From assembly GCF_900142075.1 (NCBI RefSeq), contig NZ_FQZO01000002.1, forward strand, positions 248,001 through 312,000: DNA of 64,000 bases, written 5' to 3'. The position numbers and the translations under genes are program-made. Positions 24,849 through 33,000 of this stretch are shown here, piece after piece (position 1 is the stretch's first letter; each line of letters starts with the position of its first letter). The notes beneath the pieces are model-generated. The model had not been told where the DNA came from and searched no databases. It saw only the letters and a program-made list of their open reading frames with translations. Source of the DNA: Clostridium amylolyticum (lineage in GTDB: Bacteria > Bacillota > Clostridia > Clostridiales > Clostridiaceae).

Positions 24849-24923
24849 TGGTGGCCCCTAGGAGACTCGAACTCCTGATTCCACCGTGAGAGGGTGGCGT
24901 CTTAACCGCTTGACCAAGGGGCC
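24849..24923 (-). tRNA. tRNA-Glu (anticodon CTC)
   Basis: 75 nt with an encoded CCA. The acceptor stem is GGCCCCT/AGGGGCC and the anticodon stem CCACC/GGTGG encloses CTCTCAC, giving anticodon CTC for GAG codons. The T arm has GTTCGAGTC. The 3' end faces the integrase, so the gene is the phage attachment target and its 3' part is probably restored from phage DNA. Confidence 0.95.
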
Positions 24924-24942
24924 TTGATGTCTTACAATAATT

Positions 24943-24971
24943 ATTTTACTCCTGCTTTTACATTAATTCAA
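24943..24971 (-). promoter_or_regulatory. Promoter of tRNA-Glu
   Basis: Minus strand TTGAAT (24966-24971), 17-base spacer, TAAAAT (24943-24948), about 20 bases before the mature 5' end at 24923. Confidence 0.65.
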
Positions 24972-25027
24972 ACGGAATTATTAATAGATATGATAGCTTC
25001 TATAGTCATTTCTAATAGCAATTTAAT

Positions 25028-25050
25028 AAAGGGACTGTTAAAGTCCCTTT
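25028..25050 (-). terminator. Hairpin after the FAD oxidoreductase gene
   Basis: Perfect 9-bp stem AAAGGGACT / AGTCCCTTT with a 5-base loop, 4 bases after the stop at 25055, followed by ATTAAATT on the minus strand. Confidence 0.7.
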
Positions 25051-25054
25051 ATCA

Positions 25055-26500
25055 TCACTTATCTATTTTTCTTATATCCTTTATACTTACTCTGTTAGGA
25101 GCTGACTCCTCTTGCTTTCCTCTTTGGGTAATTTCTTCTAAAGACATGTTCATTTCTCTAGCAATTAAGGCCTTCACCCTTGGTCTGCAGAAGTTTCCTT
25201 GGCATGTTCCCATACCAGCTCTAACACGTCTTTTAACGGCATCTATGCTGGTTACAGGTATTCCTCTGTGAATAGCATCTAATATTTCTGACTCAGTAAC
25301 CTGTTCACATCTGCAGATTATATTCTTGGAAGGATCTTCATCATCTATCTTTCCTTGAAAATTTTCACCTTTCCTTACTATCACTGCTTTTCTATAGGGA
25401 TTAAAGCCTTCTTTTTTTACAAGTTCTAGCCCTGCATTTTCTAAAATACCTGCTACCTTTTCAGCTATGGCTGGAGAAGAAGTTAAACCAGGGGATTCTA
25501 TACCTGCTACATTTATAAAACCCTTTACCTTGCTTTCTTCTATGATAAAATCTCCTGTACTACTGCTAGCCCTAATTCCTGCAAAGGTGGTAAGAGCTTT
25601 TTTCACATTGAAATCTTTTATAGAAAGCCTTGCGGTTTCTATTACCTCTTCCAAGCTTTCCATGGTAGTGCCCACATCATCCCTATCTCCTAACTCCTCA
25701 GCGTTAGGCCCTAACATAAAGTTACCATGATAAGTGGTGGTTACCAAGATTCCCTTTCCTTTTTCTGTAGGAACCTGGAATATAACAGTATTAACTAAGT
25801 AGCTTTGATCTTTTCCAAAAAGCACGTATTGACCTCTTCTAGGGTTAATCTTAAAATCATAAATACCTATCATATTAGCTATAAGGTCACTGTACAGGCC
25901 TGCAGCATTAATAACATATTTAGCTTGTACCTCTTCATTTTCTGTTTTTATAACAAAATGATTTTCTTTTTTATCTATAGCTGTCACAGCGCTGTTAAGT
26001 TTAAGCTCCACTCCGTTAGTAACGGCATTTTCAGCTAATGCTATGGTCATTTCATAGGGGGAAGCAACCCCTACGCTTTTATCGTATAAAGCTACGGTTA
26101 CTTCTTCATTTATATAAGGCTCAATTTCTCTTATTTTATCCTTATATATTATTTCCAGCTCATCGCAGCCATTTACCAAACCGTTTTCATATAACTCTTT
26201 AATAACTTCTTCATCCTTTTCATTAAACCCAATTACCAGTGCACCGGTTTTTCTATAACCAAAATTCAATTCTTCATTGAGCTTTTTGTACATAGAATTG
26301 CCTTTTATACAAAGCTCCCCTTTCAAAGTTCCATGTTTCGCAGCATATCCTCCATGGACAATTCCACTGTTAGCCTTAGAAGCACCAGTAGAAACATCAT
26401 CTTCCTTCTCCAGTAAACATATCTTCAAGTCATATTTTGAAAGTTCTCTAGCAATAGCACAACCTACTACTCCTGCCCCTATAACAGCCACATCATACAT
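25055..26500 (-). CDS. FAD-dependent oxidoreductase with BFD-type [2Fe-2S] domain (GlpA/glycerol-3-phosphate dehydrogenase-like)
   Basis: 481 residues, ATG 26500. The Rossmann motif GAGVVGCAIAREL (residues 8-20) binds FAD. A DAO/GlpA-like fold runs to about residue 365 (SKANSGIVHGGYAAK is typical). A C-terminal BFD-like domain follows, with cysteines in CRCEQV and GMGTCQGNFC (about 395-440) for a [2Fe-2S] centre. In clostridia such proteins are annotated as glycerol-3-phosphate dehydrogenase or L-2-hydroxyglutarate-type oxidase. No glycerol kinase or uptake gene is beside it here, so the substrate is open. Confidence 0.88.
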   Translation of the reverse strand: MYDVAVIGAGVVGCAIARELSKYDLKICLLEKEDDVSTGASKANSGIVHGGYAAKHGTLKGELCIKGNSMYKKLNEELNFGYRKTGALVIGFNEKDEEVIKELYENGLVNGCDELEIIYKDKIREIEPYINEEVTVALYDKSVGVASPYEMTIALAENAVTNGVELKLNSAVTAIDKKENHFVIKTENEEVQAKYVINAAGLYSDLIANMIGIYDFKINPRRGQYVLFGKDQSYLVNTVIFQVPTEKGKGILVTTTYHGNFMLGPNAEELGDRDDVGTTMESLEEVIETARLSIKDFNVKKALTTFAGIRASSSTGDFIIEESKVKGFINVAGIESPGLTSSPAIAEKVAGILENAGLELVKKEGFNPYRKAVIVRKGENFQGKIDDEDPSKNIICRCEQVTESEILDAIHRGIPVTSIDAVKRRVRAGMGTCQGNFCRPRVKALIAREMNMSLEEITQRGKQEESAPNRVSIKDIRKIDK

Positions 26501-26580
26501 AGCTCTAACCTCCCGTAAAATCTCAATACTTAAATATATTTTACCACCACATGAATAAAAATGGTATATACACCATGTTA

Positions 26581-26625
26581 ATAAAAGTCATAAGAAATAT
26601 AAAAAATATCTCTTATGACTTTTAT
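26581..26625 (-). terminator. Terminator after the UbiA-family gene
   Basis: Perfect 15-bp stem (ATAAAAGTCATAAGA and its complement) with a 15-base loop, 9 bases after the stop of the prenyltransferase. The stem ends in TTTTAT on either strand. Confidence 0.8.
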
Positions 26626-26633
26626 CATTCATT

Positions 26634-27599
26634 TTATGTACTAAATAAAACTCCAATACCCAAGGTCATAATATGAACTGCATTTATAAGCACAAAGTTC
26701 TTAACAGCAAGTACAAAGGTATCTTTCTTAGTTTGCTTTTCGTAAAAAACCTTTATATTCTTATTTACTGGTATAAAGGTAAGAAGAGTGAAAGCACAAA
26801 TCCAAGGTTCTACTTTTAACAGTAAAAGTACTATTATATCTAGATATATAATGTAATAAATAATTTTAAATAATTTAAGCGCCCTGTCTCTTCCTATATA
26901 AACAGGCAATGTATAACGCTTATTTTCTATATCATCTTCTATGTCACAGGTGTTATTAGCTAGCATTATGTTAGCTATTCCATTAACTGTAGTTATAGAG
27001 ATTAACCCTATATATATTATCTCTTTAAGATTTAATTTCAAGCTTAATATTCCTTCAACATATTTAAGAGTAATAATATTGCCTTGAAACACATGTATAT
27101 ATATTGCGATGAATAATATTACGAACCCCATAAAAAATCCTGAAAATATCTCTCCTAAAGGAGTTCTAGATATAGGCACTGGTCCAAAGGAATATAGCAC
27201 CCCCGTTATAAAGGATAGTCCCCCTAAAATAAGTATTATAAAGTTTGTATTTAAAAAAAGAATAAATCCAAAGACTACAGCCATTGATAACAACATAAAA
27301 ATCATCGTAAGTACTTTTCTTTCTGCAAGGTTATCCTCAACTATAGCGTTGTGACTTTCGTAGTTGAACCCCTGGGTCTTAATGGCTTTTTTATAGTCCA
27401 TATAGTTATTTATAGCTGTGGTGGCCATATCTATGCAAAGCAAGGAGATAAGCATTAAAGCAAAATTTACTAAGTTAAAAGTTTGAAACCTGTATACAGC
27501 ATATAAAGTTCCCAGTATAAAGGGTATAATGCTGGCAACCTTTGTGCGTATTTCTACTAACTTTAAAAAGCTTCTTAATGAAATTTTAAACCCCTCCAT
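26634..27599 (-). CDS. UbiA-family prenyltransferase, MenA-like
   Basis: 321 residues with about nine membrane helices. The first Asp-rich region is AINNYMDYKKA (about residues 63-73), where the second Asp of the usual motif is missing. The second is NTCDIEDDIENKRYTLPV (about 215-232), a good match to the MenA-type DxEDD..NKR sequence. UbiA enzymes attach a prenyl chain to an aromatic acceptor in the membrane. No menaquinone genes are nearby, and many clostridia lack that pathway, so the acceptor is unknown. It is a single-gene unit with hairpins on both sides. Confidence 0.85.
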   Translation of the reverse strand: MEGFKISLRSFLKLVEIRTKVASIIPFILGTLYAVYRFQTFNLVNFALMLISLLCIDMATTAINNYMDYKKAIKTQGFNYESHNAIVEDNLAERKVLTMIFMLLSMAVVFGFILFLNTNFIILILGGLSFITGVLYSFGPVPISRTPLGEIFSGFFMGFVILFIAIYIHVFQGNIITLKYVEGILSLKLNLKEIIYIGLISITTVNGIANIMLANNTCDIEDDIENKRYTLPVYIGRDRALKLFKIIYYIIYLDIIVLLLLKVEPWICAFTLLTFIPVNKNIKVFYEKQTKKDTFVLAVKNFVLINAVHIMTLGIGVLFST

Positions 27600-27612
27600 A
27601 TGAAAATATATA

Positions 27613-27660
27613 ATAAAATGTCATAGCAAAACCATTTTTAGTTTTACTATGACATTTTAT
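27613..27660 (-). terminator. Terminator of the ABC importer operon
   Basis: 20-bp stem with one mismatch (ATAAAATGTCATAG...CTATGACATTTTAT), 8-base loop, between the ABC ATPase stop at 27773 and the UbiA gene start, followed by T-rich sequence on the minus strand. Confidence 0.75.
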
Positions 27661-27670
27661 CATAAAGGAA

Positions 27671-27777
27671 ACTTCTTCTCCACCCCTAAAGCTTTTGAAA
27701 ATAAGAGGAAGACGCTTTGGGGGCATCGAAGAAGTAAACGACCATGCCAAATCATAGATTTTCAATGTCTGCTTACG
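27671..27777 (+). repeat. Dispersed two-hairpin element, copy 1
   Basis: First hairpin: ACTTCTTC plus CCCCTAAAGC pairing with GCTTTGGGG and GAAGAAGT (27671-27735). Second: GTAAACGACC to GCTTAC with CCAAAT/ATTTT inside (27734-27774). The same composite occurs on the other strand at 48775-48873. Its right end overlaps the stop codon of the ABC ATPase gene. Confidence 0.65.
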
Positions 27778-28567
27778 CCAATAGAGCTCTGTCGCTAAGG
27801 CCGTTTTCTATGTCTAGGGAGTCAAAATGTTCTAATAAGCGTTTTACCGTCATGTGTTTTTTGCTTTCCCCTTTTATATCTAAAATTATTTTTCCTTCAT
27901 GCATCATAATGAGTCTGTTACCCATGGATATGGCATGATTCATGTTATGAGTTACCATAAGAGCTGTTATACTGTTTTCATTTATTATGCTTTCTGTTAT
28001 AGCATTTAATCTTTCAGAGGTTTTAGGGTCCAAGGCTGCAGTATGCTCGTCCAAAAGTAATAGCTTTGGTTTTTTCATTACAGCCATTAAAAGTGAAAGA
28101 GCTTGTCTTTGCCCCCCTGATAGTACTCCTACTTTATCATTAAGTTTATCTTCTAACCCTAAGTTTAGGGGTACCAGCATTTCTTTAAATAAACTTACAT
28201 TTTTTTTAGAAATTCCGGGAGTTAAATTAAAACTTTTACCTTTATTATAGGCCATGGACATATTCTCTAATATGGTCATGGAAGGTGCTACCCCCTTAGA
28301 AGGATCTTGTAGCACTCTTCCTATAAGCGCAGCTCTTTTATATTCTGGAAGATTATTTATATTTTTATTATCTAATATAATATTTCCTCTATCATTTTCT
28401 AAAGCACCTGCGATAATATTCAGCAAAGTAGATTTACCTGCTCCATTACTTCCTATTATGGTAATAAATTCACCCTTTCCCACTTCTAGATTTAAGTTGT
28501 GAAATATGGATTTTTCATTTACAGTGCTTTTATTAAAGGTCTTGGAAAGACTATTTATTTTAAGCAT
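27773..28567 (-). CDS. ABC importer ATP-binding protein
   Basis: 264 residues, ATG 28567 overlapping the substrate-binding protein stop (TAATG). Walker A GSNGAGKST (about residues 38-46), signature LSGGQRQAL (about 149-157), Walker B LLLLDEHTAALDP (about 170-182) and the switch His in VTHN are all present. It energises the importer encoded by the two upstream genes. Families with this gene trio (ABC_sub_bind lipoprotein, small permease, ATPase) include the Trp transporter TrpXYZ of streptococci, but the substrate here is unproven. Confidence 0.92.
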   Translation of the reverse strand: MLKINSLSKTFNKSTVNEKSIFHNLNLEVGKGEFITIIGSNGAGKSTLLNIIAGALENDRGNIILDNKNINNLPEYKRAALIGRVLQDPSKGVAPSMTILENMSMAYNKGKSFNLTPGISKKNVSLFKEMLVPLNLGLEDKLNDKVGVLSGGQRQALSLLMAVMKKPKLLLLDEHTAALDPKTSERLNAITESIINENSITALMVTHNMNHAISMGNRLIMMHEGKIILDIKGESKKHMTVKRLLEHFDSLDIENGLSDRALLA

Positions 28568-29571
28568 TATTTCACACCTCCAGTTACCTTTTCAGCTTTA
28601 GTGAGCATATCCTCAGGAATAACTATATTTAGCTTCTTAGCTGCATCTGTATTAATGACCAAGCTCATTTCTTTAAGTTCAGATATGGATATATCCTGAG
28701 GAGCTTTACCATTAATTATTTCTATAGCTTTCAATCCTGTTTCATATCCCAACTTCTTATAATCAATACCATTGGAAGCCAATGCGCCTTGTTCCACATG
28801 AGCCTTTTCCGCTCCAATTATAGGAATGTTATTTTTAAAGCATATATCAGAAATAAGAGGTAGTGATGAAGCCACCATATTATCTGTAGGAATATACACA
28901 ACATCTACTTTTCCTATAAGGGAACTTAAAGCTTGAGAAGCTTCATTAACGCTTGTAATACCTTGGCTTATAATTTCTAGGTTAAACTTAGGTGCTGCTT
29001 CTTTAGCTTTCTTTAGCTGTACCTCTGAATTATTTTCACTGGTGTTATATAAAATACCTACCTTTTTCCCCTGAGGTATTAAAGTTTTTAATAGTTCAAA
29101 TTGCTTTTCTATGGTTATATTATCGGAAGTTCCTGTAACATTGGTATCAGGCTTATCCATAGTTTTAGCAAGCCCTGCTCCTACTGGATCCGTAACTGCA
29201 GTTACTAATATAGGTATTTTCTTTGTAGAGTTATATGCTGCTTGAGCTGCGGGAGTGGCTATGGCAAAAATCATATCCTGTTTACTGGATATAAATTTCT
29301 GAGAAATGCTTTGAGCCGTAGCTATGTCACCTTGAGCATTTTGCACACTAATTTCAATATTTTTCCCCTCTTCAAAGCCTTTATCCTTTAAGGCATCTAT
29401 AAATCCTTGTCTAGCAGAGTCCAAAGCTGGATGTTCAACAAGTTGAGATATACCTATTTTAATAACCTTCTTATCCTTTAGATTCTTCCCTGAACCAGAA
29501 GCTGTACATGCTGTTAATAAAGCTCCTGCTGTAACTAATGAAATAATACTTAAAATTCTTTTTCCTACCAT
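28567..29571 (-). CDS. ABC substrate-binding lipoprotein (ABC_sub_bind / TrpX-like)
   Basis: 334 residues from ATG 29571 with GGAGGATAG upstream; an upstream frame to 29631 lacks a site. Signal peptide with lipobox LLTAC (Cys at about residue 22). The body follows PF04392: VIKIGISQLVEHPALDSARQ, later VDVVYIPTDNMVASSLP and PIIGAEKAHVEQGALAS. Relatives bind amino acids or other small ligands such as tryptophan and tyrosine. It is the second gene of the operon that starts behind the HutP-type leader. Confidence 0.9.
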   Translation of the reverse strand: MVGKRILSIISLVTAGALLTACTASGSGKNLKDKKVIKIGISQLVEHPALDSARQGFIDALKDKGFEEGKNIEISVQNAQGDIATAQSISQKFISSKQDMIFAIATPAAQAAYNSTKKIPILVTAVTDPVGAGLAKTMDKPDTNVTGTSDNITIEKQFELLKTLIPQGKKVGILYNTSENNSEVQLKKAKEAAPKFNLEIISQGITSVNEASQALSSLIGKVDVVYIPTDNMVASSLPLISDICFKNNIPIIGAEKAHVEQGALASNGIDYKKLGYETGLKAIEIINGKAPQDISISELKEMSLVINTDAAKKLNIVIPEDMLTKAEKVTGGVK

Positions 29572-29602
29572 TCTACTATCCTCCAAGTTATTATGAAAAT
29601 TT

Positions 29603-30463
29603 TTATGACAATGTTGCCTTTTTAAATACATTAAATTTAATACTTTTACTATTTACTGATAAAGCTATTACCACTATTACTGCAGTAATAAGCTTTAAGT
29701 CCGTAGGAGCTAGTCCTAATTGAAGGGCTAATGCCACTACAGCTTTATAGATTATAGAACCAAATACCACCATGGTAGAAGCTTTAAACAATTTAACTCT
29801 TCCCAGTATAGCCTCTCCCATAATCACGGCTGCTAGTCCCATAACCACGGTACCTGTACCCATTCCTACATCTGCAAAGCCCTGTTGCTGAGCCATAATA
29901 GAACCTGCTAATGCTACAAATCCATTGGATATCATAAGTCCAAGTATCTTAACCTTGTCCTTATTTACTGCCAAAGAAGTTAATAGCTGCTCATTGTCAC
30001 CTACAGCTTTTAATAGAAAACCTACCTTGGTATTTAAGAATAAGTCCAAAATAATTTTCACTATGACAAAGAACATTGTTATTATTATCAAAGGCTCCAA
30101 GGCATTGGAAAATATGGTTTCTTTGCCGAACAAAGGTATGTTAGCCTTAGTCATAATTCTGAGGTTTATGGAGTATAAAGCTATCATTACCAATATCCCA
30201 GACATTAAATTGGTTATCTTAAACTTTACATGAAGTATTCCTGTAATTAATCCTCCTATACTTCCTGCTACTAAAGCTAATATACAAGCTATAAAAGGAT
30301 TCATTCCCTTCATTATGCAAGCGGCTGTAACTGCTGCTCCTAAGGGAAAGGTGCCATCTACAGATAGATCCGGGAAGTCCAAAATTTTATAGGTTATATA
30401 CACCCCCAAAGCCGCTATAGAAAAAATAAGTCCCTGCTCCAAAATATTAATAAATACATTCAT
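29603..30463 (-). CDS. ABC importer permease (BPD_transp_2 type)
   Basis: 286 residues from ATG 30463 with AAGGAGTG upstream. About eight hydrophobic helices, with LDFPDLSVDGTFPLGAAV near residue 30 and a GEAILGRVKLF segment near 215, as in TrpY-like and branched-chain-type permeases. It is the first gene of the operon. The start lies 37 bases after the leader terminator, so its expression should depend on read-through. Confidence 0.9.
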   Translation of the reverse strand: MNVFINILEQGLIFSIAALGVYITYKILDFPDLSVDGTFPLGAAVTAACIMKGMNPFIACILALVAGSIGGLITGILHVKFKITNLMSGILVMIALYSINLRIMTKANIPLFGKETIFSNALEPLIIITMFFVIVKIILDLFLNTKVGFLLKAVGDNEQLLTSLAVNKDKVKILGLMISNGFVALAGSIMAQQQGFADVGMGTGTVVMGLAAVIMGEAILGRVKLFKASTMVVFGSIIYKAVVALALQLGLAPTDLKLITAVIVVIALSVNSKSIKFNVFKKATLS

Positions 30464-30499
30464 TCCTACCACACTCCTTAACTACGTTTAATATATTTA

Positions 30500-30527
30500 A
30501 AAATAAAAAAACTCCCCTATAGGAGAG
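30500..30527 (-). terminator. Leader terminator before the ABC importer operon
   Basis: Minus-strand stem CTCTCC / GGGGAG (one G-U pair) with TATA loop, followed by TTTTTTTATTTTT: a textbook intrinsic terminator. It lies about 200 bases after the promoter and 37 before the first start codon, the place of an attenuator. Confidence 0.85.
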
Positions 30528-30733
30528 CTCTATGCATCACAAATAATATTATAATAATACTTGAAATTAACTATCTCAAGCCACTATAATCTCGCTATCT
30601 CCTACCATACTACCATTCTACAATTTTACTTTTTTAATTTTGAAAATCTTGTTTCCTACTAATCTACTGTTTTCTACCATGCTTCTAAAGCAAAACTACC
30701 ATCCCATAATCCTGTGACTTGGGAATTATAATA
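30528..30733 (-). promoter_or_regulatory. UAG-repeat leader RNA, probable HutP-type antitermination site
   Basis: The leader carries two clusters of UAG triplets. Minus-strand 30704-30654 has six, and 30622-30571 has UAG-n5-UAG-n5-UAG-n4-UAG followed by further GAG and UAG triplets. ATGGTAG occurs four times. HutP binds UAG triplets spaced about four bases apart next to a terminator. The hutP-like gene is immediately upstream and the terminator immediately downstream. No known metabolite riboswitch core or T-box sequence is visible. Confidence 0.7.
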
Positions 30734-30738
30734 TTTGT

Positions 30739-30767
30739 ATTTTAACCTCTTTTATTTTTATTGTCAA
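30739..30767 (-). promoter_or_regulatory. Sigma-A promoter of the ABC importer leader
   Basis: Minus strand TTGACA (30762-30767), 17-base spacer, TAAAAT (30739-30744), 30 bases after the hutP-like stop. The transporter operon thus has its own strong promoter and needs the terminator for control. Confidence 0.85.
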
Positions 30768-30796
30768 CCTTGTATTATTACATCCTGTGTTTAAAA

Positions 30797-31216
30797 TTAG
30801 TATACATCTGGTATAGATCTATGTCCTATGCCTATTACCACTTCATTAAGGTGTAAAAGTCCTATACTCATAAATATACAAACGCTTAAGTGCTCGCCGC
30901 ATCTAGCTATACCTATCTTTCCGCCCACATTTAACCCATTAGCTTTATTGGATATCTGCATTATGGCTTCTCTAGCAGCTCCTGCCACAGCACCATCATG
31001 AACGTGCCAATCCTTTATAAGTCCGCATCTTTTAGATGCTACTAAAGCTCTTTCGATGATTTTTGGTATAGAATTGTTTATATTACCTCCTACATCCACA
31101 GCTACAGTGAGTATTCCCATATCCTTAAATTTTTTCTCCAGCTCTTTTTCTTCTTCTCTAGATGAAATGGCCAGCTTCACAGAAGCTTTAGCCACATCTA
31201 TACTACCAATTTCCAT
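30797..31216 (-). CDS. hutP: HutP-family RNA-binding antiterminator
   Basis: 139 residues from ATG 31216 with GGAGGTGG upstream; the upstream frame to 31300 encodes a hydrophobic artefact. Length and sequence follow the HutP family: an IIERALVASKRCGLI helix, the HVHDGAVAGAAREAIMQI region supplying metal-binding histidines, and the C-terminal IGLLHLNEVVIGIGHRSIP that matches the end of Bacillus HutP. In Bacillus, HutP with L-histidine and Mg2+ binds UAG repeats in the hut leader and prevents termination. Here no hut enzymes are visible. The next transcription unit has a UAG-repeat leader with a terminator, so that unit is its likely target. Confidence 0.9.
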   Translation of the reverse strand: MEIGSIDVAKASVKLAISSREEEKELEKKFKDMGILTVAVDVGGNINNSIPKIIERALVASKRCGLIKDWHVHDGAVAGAAREAIMQISNKANGLNVGGKIGIARCGEHLSVCIFMSIGLLHLNEVVIGIGHRSIPDVY

Positions 31217-31452
31217 AACATCCACCTCCATAGGCATATTAATTATTATTTCACCACAAAGTATGAGGTAAAGCAAATACAAAATAATAAAAATCTGCAA
31301 ATTTTTCTTGTTAACTTATAACTATACCATTAATATTATAAACTTTATTTTGAAGCTTTGAAAACAATAAATATAGAATAATTATTATAGTGTATATTAA
31401 TCATAACTAATTGGAAAATTATTATTAAAATATGGTTAGGAGGAAATATATA

Positions 31453-32997
31453 ATGGCGGATGTTAATAGCAATAATTTTAATAATAATAACCTTCCTGAG
31501 TTTCCAGAATCTTATTGGATAAATTCTACTACCTTCCCTTCCTTTAAAAAGCTTTCAGAAAACATTTCTACGGATGTGGTAGTAGTAGGTGCAGGCATAA
31601 CAGGAGTAACCACTGCTTATCTACTATGCAAGGAAGGTTTAAAGGTTACACTTTTAGATGCTGGTAAAATATTAAATGGTACTACTGGCCATACCACTGC
31701 AAAGATAACCGTTCAACACAGCTTGATTTATGATGAGCTAATAACTAATTTAGGAAAAGAAAAAGCTCAGTATTACTATAATGCAAATAATGATGCATTG
31801 CAGTTTATAAATAAAATGATACTAGATAATAATATTCCCTGTGACTATGTTACCGAAGACGCTTATATTTACACAAATTCTGAAGAATATGAAAAGAAGT
31901 TAATTAATGAACTCATCGCTTATGAAAAACTAGGTATAGAAGGCGAATATTTAGATTCCATACCTATACCCGTAGATGCAAAACACGCTATAAAAATTAA
32001 AAATCAAGGGGCATTTCATCCACTAAAATATATTTATTTTATGATAAATTACCTAATAGAAAAACAATGCAACATATATGAAGATACTAAGGCAGTGGAT
32101 ATTAAATCTTCAGAAATTCCAGTAGTTATCACTGAATGTGGTAATAAAATCAAAGCTTCTAATGTGGTAATTTGTACTCACTTTCCTTTCTATGATGGCA
32201 GGGGTCTTTATTTTGCTAGAATGTACCCCGAGCGCTCCTATGTACTAGGAGTAAAAGCCATAAAAATTTTTTCAGGGGGAATGTATATTAATGCAGAAGA
32301 CCCAGGAAGATCCTTGCGTTCTACCCCTTATAAAGGTAAAAAACTTTTGCTCATAGGTGGAGAAAATCATAAAACAGGGCAAGGAGAAGATACCCTAATG
32401 CACTATGAGATGTTAAGAGAATTTGCTAAGGAAACCTTCGGTATTAATTCCATAGTATATAGGTGGTCTGCTCAAGATTTAACCACCTTAGACAAAATAC
32501 CCTATATAGGTCGTATAGCCTCCGACTTGCCAAATATCTATGTGGCCACAGGTTATAGAAAGTGGGGCATTACCAATGGAACCGCAGCAGCTAAAATACT
32601 AAGGGACATGATAATAGGCGTAGAAAACCCTTATGTAGACTTATTTACCCCATCACGCTTCAATGCGGATCCTTCCCTAAAAAATGTCTTTGTGCAAAAT
32701 GCGGATGTAGCTAAAAACCTAATTAAAGGTAAATTAGAAACCCCTTTAGAAGGTATAGATGATGTTAATTTAGACCAAGGAAAAGTGATTTCCTATAAAG
32801 GTAGGAGAGCTGGCGCCTATAAAGACAAAGAGGGGAAAATCCACATAGTGGATACCACCTGCACTCACCTAGGCTGTGAACTTCAATGGAACAGCGGCGA
32901 AAGAACCTGGGACTGCCCATGCCACGGCTCAAGATTTTCCTATAGGGGAGAAATAATAGAAGGACCTGCTCTAAAACCTCTGGAGGTTTTAGAGTAA
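31453..32997 (+). CDS. FAD-dependent oxidoreductase with C-terminal Rieske [2Fe-2S] domain
   Basis: 514 residues from ATG 31453 (TTAGGAGG upstream; the frame opens 7 codons earlier). Residues about 30-400 form a DAO-type FAD domain with VVVVGAGITGVTTAYLL and the GTTGHTTAKITVQHS segment. The C-terminus (about 420-514) is a Rieske domain with CTHLGC and CPCHGS, which supply the two Cys and two His of the cluster. This fusion is widespread in bacilli and clostridia. Its substrate is unknown; the fold suggests an amine or amino acid-type oxidation linked to electron transfer. Confidence 0.92.
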   Translation: MADVNSNNFNNNNLPEFPESYWINSTTFPSFKKLSENISTDVVVVGAGITGVTTAYLLCKEGLKVTLLDAGKILNGTTGHTTAKITVQHSLIYDELITNLGKEKAQYYYNANNDALQFINKMILDNNIPCDYVTEDAYIYTNSEEYEKKLINELIAYEKLGIEGEYLDSIPIPVDAKHAIKIKNQGAFHPLKYIYFMINYLIEKQCNIYEDTKAVDIKSSEIPVVITECGNKIKASNVVICTHFPFYDGRGLYFARMYPERSYVLGVKAIKIFSGGMYINAEDPGRSLRSTPYKGKKLLLIGGENHKTGQGEDTLMHYEMLREFAKETFGINSIVYRWSAQDLTTLDKIPYIGRIASDLPNIYVATGYRKWGITNGTAAAKILRDMIIGVENPYVDLFTPSRFNADPSLKNVFVQNADVAKNLIKGKLETPLEGIDDVNLDQGKVISYKGRRAGAYKDKEGKIHIVDTTCTHLGCELQWNSGERTWDCPCHGSRFSYRGEIIEGPALKPLEVLE

Positions 32998-33000
32998 TTG

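Larger units (their letters stand above)
1..24851. mobile_element. Temperate siphovirus-type prophage, right part (left end outside window)
   Basis: Contiguous block of phage genes: integrase, repressor with ImmA-like peptidase, antirepressor, replication genes, late regulator, terminase, portal, minor head protein and scaffold. The integrase lies 95 bp from the 3' end of a tRNA-Glu gene, the usual arrangement for a tyrosine-recombinase phage integrated in a tRNA. The right boundary is therefore placed at the tRNA 3' end. Tail, lysis and the other attachment site would lie left of position 1. The SNF2 helicase gene is frameshifted, so full activity is doubtful. Confidence 0.9.

Noticed and set aside
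30528..30733. TRAP (MtrB) binding site or T-box for a tryptophan transporter
   Set aside because: UAG repeats also fit TRAP, but spacing is longer than the usual 2-3 bases and a HutP homologue is directly adjacent; no T-box consensus (AGGGTGGnACCGCG) is present.
31217..31300. Hydrophobic N-terminal extension of the HutP-like protein
   Set aside because: The GGAGGTGG site points to ATG 31216, and the resulting 139 residues match the family length.
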